64,000 bases of DNA. It comes from Pholiota molesta (Eukaryota; Basidiomycota; Agaricomycetes; Agaricales; Strophariaceae). The number at the start of each line of letters is the position of its first letter. Positions within the stretch are counted from its first letter, which is position 1. The DNA is taken from NCBI GenBank assembly GCA_014925825.1, contig JACGCK010000224.1:1-64000 (forward strand). The letters run 5' to 3'. A program made the position numbers and the translations under genes. Shown here piece by piece: positions 54,423 through 64,000 of this stretch. The notes beneath the pieces were generated by a model that saw only the letters and a program-made list of their open reading frames with translations, was not told where the DNA came from and ran no database searches.

Positions 54423-56323
54423 ATGGCAGCAAGAGTGCAACAGCCCTCAGCTACCTCTCTCGCGCGATACGCCACCGCTAGGGCGCCCGATAGCGATATC
54501 TTCAATGGAAGCACATCGAGGGACTACTGCAATTCGTTTTGGGGACCCGGTGATGCTGGGCCCAACATCATGTTCGCCAGGATGCGTGGCGCCTCGAAAA
54601 CCACCGATGAGCTGCGGAACTACTGGAACGAAAGGTATTTTGCATTGCTGAATCATGTGTGGACAATGTGATCGAGCCTTTGGTCAAGATGCGTTATAGA
54701 GGAGGACTACGCTAACCGGTTGGCCAAGTTGGCAAAGGCGCCTATTGGGGGGGACGAGATTGGGTGAGTGCGCCAAAATTTGAAGATGGTTTGCATATCT
54801 TTGATCACTCACACGATAGAGAGTTGCGCAACTCATTCGATACGCTCCGCATCGAGACCGAAAAACAGGCAGAGAATCATCTGGAACTGGCAAACCTAAT
54901 ACGTCTCGATCTCGAAGCGCCCACTGCTACCTTCCACCAAAAGCAAATCACCCACCGCCGCACTGTGCAGGCTCCTCTAGAGCGTAAATTCAAGGAGAAA
55001 CAAGTCCATGAATCGTACGTCAAGAAATCTCGAGAGAAATATGAGCAAGACTGTCTACGAATCAACTCATATACCCAGCAAGCCACGTACATGCAGGGGA
55101 CGGATTTGCAGAAGGTGCAGCAGAAGCTGCAGCGAACAAAACAGACCATGATTGGAAACGAGAGGGATTTCACCAGATTTACCAAGGAGCTATTAGAGTT
55201 GATGGGAGCATGGGAGAAGGAATGGAAGGACTTTTGCGACTCGTGCCAGGATCTGGAGGAAGATCGGGTGGATTTCTTGAAGGATATCATATGGGCCTAC
55301 GCTAACAACATCTCGACGATTTGTGTGGCTGACGATCAGGTATATTTCATTCTCATCATAGACTTTCTTGTTGATCATTCCTTACTGATGATTCATTGTT
55401 ATTCTCTTCCCCATCCCACCTATCTAGTCTTGCGAACGTATCAGAACGGCATTAGACCAACTTGAACCGGAGAAGGATGTGGAAAATTTTGTGAACGAGT
55501 ATGGAACCGGAAACACAATTGCCATGCCAGGTGAAATCCAGCCCAACAACGGACTACTGGAACCTCAGCAGCCAGGCTCGCCCGTCGTTCGTACTGTAGA
55601 CTACCAGCGTGTATCGCGCCGCGCCGCGCCTGCCTACCATTCGGAGGCCGCTACCCTCGACGCTGCCCACAGCCGCCATGCATCCGCAGACGATCAACCG
55701 CACGCTGCACATCCTGCTATTAATACAACCCATCTCAACGGCGACTCGCGGTCTTACGAGGGCTCTATCGCTTCGCGCGACGGAGGAGGGGCGCTTCCAA
55801 GCGTGGTGACGACGACGAGCTACCCTAGATCCACAGCCTCGCCTCCGCAGACGGGCCCTCCTAACCACCCCCCGCCGCCGGTGCCCGAGGCTATCTCCAA
55901 TGCCTCTTCGTCCAACAGGGGCCGGACGCCGTCACCCATGGCGAGGCCGTATAGGGAATCGCAGCCACTACCCATGCTTCCCCCAGGCAGCCATCCCGGC
56001 GCGGGTCGGTCGCAGACACCGCCCCCGCCACTGCCCGTGCAGCAGGGCAACAAGATTCTGTTCTACGGTATGTGATACTCTGCATTGATGATAAAATGAT
56101 ATGATATCCTGATTTCTGCGTCCTCATCTCTCTATGCATTATAGTAAAAGCGCTGTACGATTACACAGCCACGATTGAGGAGGAGTTTGACTTCCAGGCC
56201 GGGGATGTTATCGCCGTGACTGCTACGCCTGATGATGGGTGGTGGAGCGGCGAACTTCTGGATGAGGCGAGGCGGGTGGAGGGGCGGAATGTGTTCCCCA
56301 GCAACTTTGTGTGCTTGTTCTAG
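54423..56323 (+). CDS. F-BAR and SH3 domain protein (Cdc15/Imp2/Hof1-like)
   Basis: A multi-exon gene. After a short Ser/Ala-rich leader comes the FCH/F-BAR domain: DYCNSFWGPGDAGPNIMFARM, then RCVIEEDYANRLAKLAKAP and ELRNSFDTLRIETEKQAENH. The long coiled-coil stretch includes KSREKYEQDCLRIN, and helix 4 ends near VADDQ. A Pro/Ser-rich disordered linker of about 200 residues follows (TGPPNHPPPPVPEA). The protein ends in an SH3 domain (VKALYDYTATIEEEFDF...GWWSGEL...NVFPSNFVCLF). Proteins of this architecture bend membrane and organise the actomyosin ring or endocytic sites. The last intron lies directly before the SH3 domain. All domain hallmarks are intact. Confidence 0.92.
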
Positions 56324-57898
56324 GAGATACCTTTGTGTTCGCGGATCTTTTCATCTCTTTTTCTTTTCTTACACTTCGCTCCTTGCGTATCTGCTTACCT
56401 AATTTTTTTTTCTACTTACCATGCTCTACTCTTACCCATACCTGATCCCGTCTCATCATCTAACATCAGTTACCTCTGCCTGTTTTGTCTGGCTCGATGC
56501 CTTGGGCCTTAGGCCTACAATCACCCATCTACTGCTTACTCCATCTTATGGGCTTTCGCCTATTACTGGTGAGTATGTGTGTCATACTTCACTAGTTCAT
56601 CAAATATGATGCTGAATTTATTTTGATACCTTTCTTCACTCGAAGGTGGATTCAAGCACAACTGTTATGTGTTTTCCCGCATCCTTCTCACCTTCCTATC
56701 GGTTTTTTCTTTCTTTCTTTTTCGGCCGTTTTTTGTATACACTTTCCGTCCCTGCAACTTCAAACATGGCTATTTACATTTGATTTAATTTTTTCTTAGC
56801 GGACTAAAGTTTTAGACCCCAACTCTTTTTCTTTTTCTGTCTTTGGTGGCAAGACCCTCAATTCCCTGCTCTTTTCTACGTCGGACATGTCATTCATGCA
56901 AGCTAAAATGTATAGCTATGTAGGAATAGTGTCTGACAGGCATGTTGTGTCGATGGGCGCCGAACCAGTACTTGTTGAGCCTCGTGCGCGTTCGAAGGAT
57001 GCTGAAAAAGATGAGTATAGCTGTATGTATTTGGGGGGTACATGGCAAGATTCAAGAGACCCCGCTCGGCTAGCCTGAGATCCAGGCCTACAGGAAGAAC
57101 GGATAAAGCGCTAACGATTGATTTTGGGTCGAAGTTCACGTTATTCAAGAATCCACATGGGCGGCTTCACATCGAGCGCCCGCCGGTTATTTCGGGACAC
57201 CGAATTGCCTTATTTGGTAACTATACTCTGATGCTTTGGCACCATGTTAGCATACTTGCAGGGCTAAGCGGTGGAATTACCTTGTTGCACACCATCTAAT
57301 TAGCTTCCGTATGGTCAGGAAGAGTCAGGAAGCGGAGTGCTGTGTGGATCGACATATGCTTAAAGTCTTTAAAATTTTACGTAGATTGTTTGCGGATTTG
57401 TTGCGGATAGATTAACGTTCATCGATCATCTGTTATGTCCTGGCTTGTCAATGCGTACAGCAGTCCGTATACATATACGATGAATACCTTGGTCTGCTGT
57501 TGTAAGTATTGTGCGAAACCGAAAAGAGTTTCCAGGATTGAAGGAGTGATTACAGATACGGACTCCGGAGGCATGTGGGACTGCTGACCATTGAAATGGC
57601 ACACGATGGTGAATCATTTGATACAACACTGCACTATAGCCATATCCAAGCGTCGGATGCATCAGGGAAAAATGATATGACTATGTAGGACTCAGTAGGT
57701 CCAGTAGAGCTGGTAGCCTCGTAGAGTAGTCCCCTTTCTGATAGTACCAGTAGACTCCTGCTAGGTCTCAGTAGAACTCAATAAACATCAATGTTTCTCA
57801 GTAGAACTTAGTAGATGAGGACGATGGGCATCGACGATTACCACAGGCGAACGAGTGTGTGATATATTGCCACTTTCCTGGACGTACCCGTTACTACT
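56324..57898. other. Intergenic with a short degenerate repeat
   Basis: The left part is T-rich 3' flank. From about 57,688 to 57,815 the motif CAGTAGA/CTCAGTAGAACT recurs in degenerate form. No gene was recognised. Confidence 0.45.
57688..57815 (+). repeat. Degenerate CAGTAGA-type minisatellite
   Basis: At least six imperfect copies of CAGTAG(A/G) spaced 10-25 bp, including the near-identical pair CTCAGTAGAACTCA and CTCAGTAGAACTTA. Confidence 0.5.
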
Positions 57899-58245
57899 AA
57901 AATAGCATTCGTAGTTGGGAGTGCATGGCACGCAGTATGTGTCTTATCTTATCTGTCGAGCAGAACTAACGTCTCTGCTATCTAGTTGGGCACTTGTGCC
58001 ATGAAACCCCGAAGCTAAGGCGGCGTTGTCGACAGTCGGTTGAACGTTTACGGAACCACGCATCTCAAAGTCGCTGGTAATACACTTCTCTCTCTCCCCT
58101 TACATATCGGCCTATAACTGATGATACCGTACCAGACTTGAGCATCTGCCCAGGAAACGTAGGTGCAAACACATACAATACTGCCCTCGCGGTAGGAGCG
58201 AAGGCAGCCGGCTTGATTGCAGAAGCCCTGGGGTTGAAGTTGTGA
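57899..58245 (+). pseudogene. C-terminal relic of a GMC oxidoreductase
   Basis: The translated pieces give the C-terminal signature of glucose-methanol-choline FAD oxidoreductases (aryl-alcohol oxidase group). These are VGSAWHA at about 57,917, then after an intron LGTCAMKPRS, GGVVDSRLNVYGTTHLKVA, and after another intron (GTAATAC...CCAG) DLSICPGNVGANTYNTALAV with the usual end. The catalytic-region WH and the final N of the active-site pair are visible. A TAA at 58,016-58,018 interrupts the frame, and no N-terminal FAD-binding part (GAGSAG) is present upstream. It ends with a normal stop at 58,243. Confidence 0.78.
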
Positions 58246-58820
58246 TGGTCTCTTTCTTTGCGACCCCCGTAGGAGAATTCAACAAGCAAGATGTATAGCA
58301 TAGGTATGCAGGACGCTCTAGAATCATACATATTTTGAGACCCGTTTCCCCTATTCGTCTTGTTAGTCGCGGGATACTGAGCTTAGGACTGCGATGTTCC
58401 AGGAGGGTGTTTGCGGCAATGGCGGCGAGATCGATGCCAATGGGGAGCTGACGAAGAGGAAGTGGCCTACTAGGGAAATAAATGTGTCACGACGGAAGGT
58501 GTAAAGTTGAAGGCGCAGAATTCGCGCATGAAACACCGCATCAATGTAATAACAAAGGCAAAATGCAAATTATGAGTACATGGGCAGAACTGCAGACTAT
58601 AAGTACATTGTATTCGAGAAGGGGTTTGTGTATTCGAGAAGGGGTTTGTGCGTCCTGGAAGACGGGGTCACCAGGGTGTGGTTGGAGTCCATGCACTGCC
58701 AGATATTCGTTACAGATCGCTTGGGGGCCGCCGAATCTCACTGGGAGTTGGAGGCTGTTGCTGGCCTAGGCACCTGCGAGCAGTTAGAAAGGGTAGTGGC
58801 CAGGAAAGTGCCCACCTACC
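58246..58820. other. Intergenic with a 20-bp exact tandem duplication
   Basis: TATTCGAGAAGGGGTTTGTG occurs twice head-to-tail at 58,611-58,630 and 58,631-58,650. No gene is seen. Confidence 0.5.
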
Positions 58821-59430
58821 TCACGCCTCAAGTTGGGCGCACTGTTCAAAGATGCCTTGAACGATGCGACGCAGTTCGCCCTCTCCTTCGGCCGTAAGGA
58901 TGTCGAAGTTCCAGCGTTCAATCGGTGCGGTGTCGCTCACATATAGTGCAGAGGAGGGGATATGCTCGGGCGAGACCAGTCCTTCTTTCGTGATGGAGTA
59001 GAAGCAGAGTTTCGTCCCGAAAGCGCTGACACCACGCAAGACGTCCAAAGGGCAGAATTCTATGGCAAATCGTAAATAAATAGCGCAATTGCCACTAGAG
59101 GAACAGCTTCTTACCAATAAGGTCACCTAGGCGGGTACGTAGCTGATCATCGGCGGCTGTGCGTTTGGATTTGAGCCCAAGATCCTTCTCCCTTTTGAGC
59201 TCCAGGACGAAGACAGGCTTGTTTTCCAAGAAGACTTCAAAAGTCACAAGGTAGTCCGCGCCCTTATTCGAGTTTATCTCCTGGAAATTGGGAATGACGG
59301 TGAAGTCGGTGTCGACTGGGAATAGCGTATTCAGGAGTTTGTTGTAAGGCGCATGCATTACATTCTCGAGGGCATCGTTGCCTCTTGCTAGAGCAATGTC
59401 GAACTGTCGCTGAATCTTCTCTGGCCACAT
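58821..59430 (-). CDS. Fungal PD-(D/E)XK-like protein of unknown function
   Basis: Two exons (59430-59115, 59059-58821) give 184 aa. The sequence fits a family common in mushroom genomes: TDFTVIPNFQEINSNKGADYL, then VFLENKPVFVLELKREKDLG (the ELK of a PD-(D/E)XK-type core), AADDQLRTRLGDLIGEF and VSAFGTKLCFYS. The acidic residue before the FVLELKRE strand and the following Lys are the candidate metal-site residues. No partner domain is attached. Nuclease activity is an inference from the motif only. It could be a domesticated or mobile-element-derived nuclease. AAGCGCCC on the plus strand at 59,614 lies about 180 nt upstream. Confidence 0.72.
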
Positions 59431-60912
59431 GGTGGTTCGAGGTTGGTTCGAGGGCAAGGTGTGTTTTCACCAAATGATGGTAAACTCCAAATCAGCCATC
59501 AATCACTGCAGATCTATATTTCGGATAAGACGAGAAGTATGACTTCATGAAGCGCATCATAGCCACAGATCAAGCTCAAGGACGATCGGGCATTCTACGT
59601 AATCTTAGCGAATAAGCGCCCAACTGACCGCCGTCAGAAGCTCCAAGTATAAGGAAAACCACGTTTCCATCATCAAAATATTTTAGACCGTATTGGTATT
59701 CCAATTTTACTGACTAGATGCAGCGATTGAACATCAGGATATGCTGCGTAGGCAAGGCTGTTGTACTTTTCTATCTTTGGCGGTGTCTCTATCGGAACCA
59801 TCTGATATGACAATGCAAAATCGGGCAAGAAAGTAAGGGAATGAGAATGTACTGCACATCATAGGTCGTCTTTCCTTGATCTTGGTATAGCAAAGATGAG
59901 GGCCACCACACAGCCTGTGACGGTAAATGATTATTGCCGTTGAATGTTAAAGGGCTCGGCGTCCAATGTCGGATTCATGTTCATATTCATATACTGATCA
60001 TGCTATCAAGTAGTTCATGGAGTCGCTTTGATGGGTCGCTCGCTTCGTTCGAATGACCGCTGGCTTTGAAATTGAATAGATGAACTCTGCTCTGATTGGG
60101 GCTCTCAATTTTGTTTTTCCTGAGTTGATCGTGAATTGAGGACATTGGCGAGCCACTCGTGCTAATTTGTTTGAATCATTTGAAAAACCCTAATCTTTCG
60201 AGTCTGCCGGTCAGTTGAAACAATTAAAATGGCAGTATGGTTTTAATCTCTTTACTTGGAGACATACAACCACCAGGTATTTTTTAAACATTTGAACATT
60301 GAATATTGAATGTCAAGAGTCATTAATTATCAAGATTCGATAGCGGCCCGTAGTGATTCGTGACGTGACGAATGCCACAAACGTAACAGTGCCGCAGCTT
60401 GAGATCAAGCTCTGACATTGCTCTAACATGCACATAGCACTGCCTGAAGCTATTGCCGATGCTCGAGGATATTTCAAGGCAACTCATGGCCGGATCTTTT
60501 CACTCTTTGGCGGTGCTTGTGTGGACTGCTACTCTCTGTCTCTGTACTATGTATGTGTCGACATTGCTCAAACATTGCTGGCACACCCTGCTGGCACTTT
60601 CGAATGGCTAATATTGGAACTGCATCACGCCTCAAGCTCAAGGTGCTTACGACAGCCTGGACTCTGATCTCATCCGTGAACGGCCAAAATCTTGATGGAT
60701 GCATCAGTTTCAAGGCTCACATGCGCTCACAAACGAGGCATGGGAGGACAAAATTACATGCTCGTTTGAGGCAGTGCTTACCAGCTCCATGCCCTGATAA
60801 AGCACATCATCCATCATCAGGCTCACTGTACTTTCCCTTATCAACCTGAGCCTGGTCCTGAGGCCGCCTGGCACCTGTCCTGACTTGGTCCTGACTCCTC
60901 TATACCCTCATC
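59431..60912. other. Intergenic, no gene recognised
   Basis: A region of 1.5 kb. It includes the GCGCCC motif (59,614-59,621) and a few short open frames with no family resemblance. Confidence 0.4.
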
Positions 60913-62870
60913 ATGACTGCTCTGGCATCCAGGCCTGGGCCGTCCTCGCTGTCCACCCTTCCCAGCATAAACCACCGATGTCTGCGTCGCATGTCGCTGC
61001 GGACGTACGAGCTCGCGGACCCAGCGAGGCCAGGGGCCGAGCTCTCCTATGACGTCGGGCAGGTCAGAGATATTGTGCAGATGGACAAACGTTTGCGAGA
61101 GCAGGGCGTTGTGGCACCCGTTCCAGCCGGGTTCCACGAGTTTGCGACTTGTTTCAACCATTACGCCGTTGGGCCCGAACGTTTTGCGACGTACAATTTC
61201 GTCAAAGGGAAGACCGTCATCCAGAGAAGCGGCAGTCCAATTGTGTGGGAGCACTTCAAGATTGATGACTGGTTAGTCGGCTGGAATCGTGATCCTGCTA
61301 ACCAAGAACCATCCGCATCTACATCCTTCACTTCCGCGATGGTCCAATCCTCTCAAATTCCGCTACCACTGTTCGACATCGCAGAAAGCACCGTGGATCC
61401 CAAGCTAAAAGATCTCTCCACGCGTATGCGAGTGGCCATCCAGACGACAGATGAACTCACCAAGTTCTGGATCAAGAGGTTTTGTATTTCTATCACACAC
61501 ATGCTATTGCACAATCACTGATTTGATTTTGATTGTAGAGGCGCCATTGAGCATCAATATGCATCTCGTCTTGCTAATTTAGCGGAAACAATGATAGGGG
61601 AATCTGATTCTAGGTGCGTCAGCGTTCTTCTATGAATTACTCAATGTCAATTGACGCATTATATACTGCGTAATAGCGAACTCCGGGGCGCTATAGACGC
61701 ACTCAGAGTAGAAACCGCACAACAAGCGATGAAACGTCACGATCTTGCCAATCAAATCGCCGTCGACCTCGAATCACGATGTGTCGAACTCCAGATGAAA
61801 CAGAGGATTCATTGGCGAGATGTCTATGAGCCGGCGGCCAGGAAGCTGCACCACGATCAAGTGCGGGGATTGCGCCGGCGGAGCGGAGTGGCATCGGAAT
61901 GGAAGCAGGAATACAAGAAGCTGCGCTACTCCCTCGACACCAGACGGCTTCAATCGATGAAGGCGTTGGACTTTTCTCCCAATAATCTTTCCTCACCATT
62001 GTCTGAATCTTCTGTAGATTCGCCCAAAGCAGCTTCGGGACCGGCCCATGAATGGGAGATGCTCCGTAATTCGTGTTTGCAGCTGGAAATGGAGAGATGC
62101 AAATTTATGGAGGAATCACTGGGGGCCTTCCTGGAGACTTTGTCGGTGATTTCAAATACTGATCGCGGAGTACGTTCATTTACACTGTGGGCGCTTTGGA
62201 TCTTGGGAAAATTAACGCTGTTATTGCAGTCGATCAGTTTCATCACTCATTGGAAGGATCTTTTCATGCCTAGGGACTTCATCGACGAATTTTCTCAACG
62301 TTTCGGAGGTTCGAAGGCTTTGATCGACTCACTAAACTCGTATGGACAACGCCCACTTACTCCATTGCGCGGTCCTCCTCCTCCGCGTGAGGTAGCAGTA
62401 GCTTCTTTTCCTAGCAGACGTATGTATCATTTGCATGTCCCCGAAGTCGTTTATTAAATCGTCTTTTGTTTCCATCTCCGTTCAGCAAAAACGTCCAATG
62501 AAGCAGTCCAAGCGATCCCCAGACCGCTTGGCCCGCGAGTGAACGAAAGTCTTCAATCGACAGACAGCGGGTCTACCTCGAAGTCTTCAGCTCGTGAACG
62601 GGCCCATCGTAGCTTGGGCGGTTTTGGTATTAGTATTCCTAGTCGATCGCACACACGCAGCCATTCTCAGCATAAACCAACGCTACTGCCGTTCTCCTCG
62701 GAGCCTCGACCCCAATCTCCCAGCCGTCCGACCTTGGTAAGCGCCCTTCCCTCTGAGGTTTGGACATATACTTATTTGTGAATTTGATTTGCATTCATTA
62801 GTCCAAGTTCGCTAATGTTTTTCAGAGAAGCAATCTGAGTCGAAACGAGCGAAATGATCATGGTACTTGA
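60913..62870 (+). CDS. Divergent F-BAR-like protein with an unusual N-terminal region
   Basis: About six exons (60913-61478, then pieces near 61540, 61680-62170, 62231-62420, 62488-62736 and 62826-62870). The central part parallels the F-BAR protein at 54.4 kb exon for exon: TTDELTKFWIKR / AIEHQYASRLANLAETMIGE / ELRGAIDALRVETAQQAMKRHDLANQIA, then helices ending EESLGAFLETLSVI. The first 150 residues (LSYDVGQVRDIVQMDKRLREQG, FATCFNHYAVGPERFATYNF) do not resemble an FCH start. The C-terminus is a Ser/Pro-rich tail without an SH3 domain. It is probably a diverged paralogue that lost SH3 and gained another N-terminus. The start is the first ATG of the open frame and is not otherwise supported. 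Confidence 0.72.
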
Positions 62871-63891
62871 ATCGAAATCATCTCATGCTATTGCATCCTC
62901 CCTATTTTGATTCTCTCTCATCGCCGGATCCACTTATTTCTCCCTATAGATATCTGTTCCTCTCATAGCCTGTACTTTCATCGATCGTGTCTCTCATTCA
63001 TGCACCCAAAAGACCCTCCTTGTTCAATGTTGTGTCATTTATTACATTTCTCCCTAACTTATTACCCATCCATGCATCTTTCTCCCAACTAAATATGTAT
63101 ATTTCAGGTTTTCATGTATCCTTTTTGTATACTTACCACCATGGTCCATCAGTAACGCCGTTTGTATGTCTAATTATGAGAAAGCTTTGATTGATGACGA
63201 ATTTTGGTAATCAATCAGTCCAGGGTTGGACTCGGACCTCATGAGCGCTAAGTATATCAATGATCGTCCCTAATTATAAAGCCATGCACTAACTATATTC
63301 ATGGCAAATGCATGGTACAAAGAAGACGTCTTTCTCAAGTATATCTTGCTTGATTTGAATGCAAAAACAAGCAATTCAAGAGATTCTTTGCCGAGACTCT
63401 GAAAAATCAGAAGGTCGGTTAGTATGATGACTTCTGAGAGTAATAACATGTAAAAAAAAGGGCCGGCAACTTCGGTTTGTTCTCGATAGAACAGCCTGGT
63501 TGCGGCCTTTTTGTGTGAACGTCCAACGCGTTTCTGTCTTGCCTTTTGTATAGGATGTGAATTGATCGGCGCTGGCTCTTCCTCACGCGTTATTCTTGTC
63601 ATGCGTAGCCAAGCATGGCGCGTGTTTGAAGGATGTTTCTTATGTTGAAATCTGCTAAATTCAAGTTGTCATGCGTAGCAGCAAGTTCCTTGTTCTGAGT
63701 GTATGTAATGAAGCTAAAATAGTCTTGCCGAGACGTGGAATTTGTGGTTCGCGGGTTGGTTACTTATTACGGCCTAATCCAACCAAACCATCTTTGTTCG
63801 CCCAACCTCCACTTCTGTTCATCCACATGCTCGACTGATTCTTAGTTCTCATCGCATTCTGTGGCTTCTCCCCATCTCTTAATGACCCTCG
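62871..63891. other. Intergenic, no gene recognised
   Basis: AT-rich. One 110-codon minus-strand frame (63,270-63,602) has no recognisable family, promoter or intron pattern. A pyrimidine-rich stretch at 63,775-63,885 looks like a promoter for the gene at the edge. Confidence 0.4.
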
Positions 63892-64000
63892 CACACGAAT
63901 ATTCTACGCAACTCGACAGGCAGGACCTGCACGCCCACATGAAGCCTCGCCGGCGGATGCCTCGCCCGACGAGCGCGACGACGACATCAACCACACTGGA
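63892..64000 (+). CDS. Possible start of a gene running off the right edge
   Basis: An ATG after a pyrimidine-rich leader opens a frame of 36 codons to the window end without a stop (MTLAHEYSTQLDRQDLHAHM, then an Arg/Pro/Thr-rich stretch). No domain can be seen in so short a piece. Confidence 0.35.

Noticed and set aside
57461..58070. A possible full GMC oxidoreductase gene
   Set aside because: Only C-terminal motifs are found. No FAD-binding N-terminus is present upstream and a stop lies in the conserved block.
63270..63602. A 110-codon minus-strand frame
   Set aside because: It has a possible hydrophobic stretch but no family resemblance or supporting signals.

Overview
The window is nuclear DNA of a filamentous basidiomycete, most likely an Agaricomycete. 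Genes are split by many introns of about 50-65 nt with GTRNGT donors and YAG acceptors, and genes sit on both strands at high density. BTB/POZ and F-box proteins, a GH71 alpha-1,3-glucanase, a fungus-type PD-(D/E)XK family, Copia and Ngaro-like retroelements and a GMC-oxidoreductase relic are all present. No tRNA, rRNA or CRISPR was recognised.

Layout. 1-2.1 kb: the 5' part of a minus-strand Copia element that interrupts exon 1 of a BTB gene. 2.8-3.8 kb: BTB gene A1. 4.1-4.7 kb: a TA-flanked MITE. 5.1-6.2 kb: panB. 6.7-12.3 kb: a GH71 glucanase and BTB A2, followed by a degraded second copy of the pair (GH71 fragment, BTB A3). 12.5-14.6 kb: prolyl iminopeptidase. 15.2-16.1 kb: ERV2. 16.8-18.9 kb: cytosolic asparaginyl-tRNA synthetase. 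20.3-21.57 kb: a decayed copy of DPH5. 21.58-27.43 kb: a complete Ngaro-like tyrosine-recombinase retrotransposon with identical split direct repeats. 27.7-30.5 kb: DPH5 with a 1.7 kb intron. 30.7-33.6 kb: an F-box protein. 33.8-37.3 kb: BTB genes B1 and B2 around a secreted Gly/Ser/Pro-rich protein. 37.3-40.8 kb: no convincing gene. 40.8-43.7 kb: a divergent pair, an ANT1-like carrier and a 3-hydroxyacyl-CoA dehydrogenase. 44.4-47.1 kb: tandem BTB genes B3 and B4, the second broken. 47.4-54.0 kb: a divergent pair, EFG1 and ELP1. 54.4-56.3 kb: F-BAR/SH3 protein. 57.9-58.2 kb: GMC relic. 58.8-59.4 kb: PD-(D/E)XK-like protein. 60.9-62.9 kb: a divergent F-BAR-like protein. A further gene may start at the right edge.

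The core genes are housekeeping: pantothenate synthesis, ER disulfide formation, Asn-tRNA charging, diphthamide synthesis, rRNA processing, wobble-uridine modification, beta-oxidation and cytokinesis. The accessory layer is a birth-and-death family of short BTB genes in two subfamilies. Eight loci are seen, and at least four are broken or frameshifted. A GCGCCC promoter motif recurs 5' of these genes. Transposons (Copia, Ngaro, MITE) lie at or next to duplicated blocks. Exon coordinates were worked out by hand from splice signals and reading frame. Where a frame breaks at a homopolymer, an assembly error cannot be separated from a real mutation.
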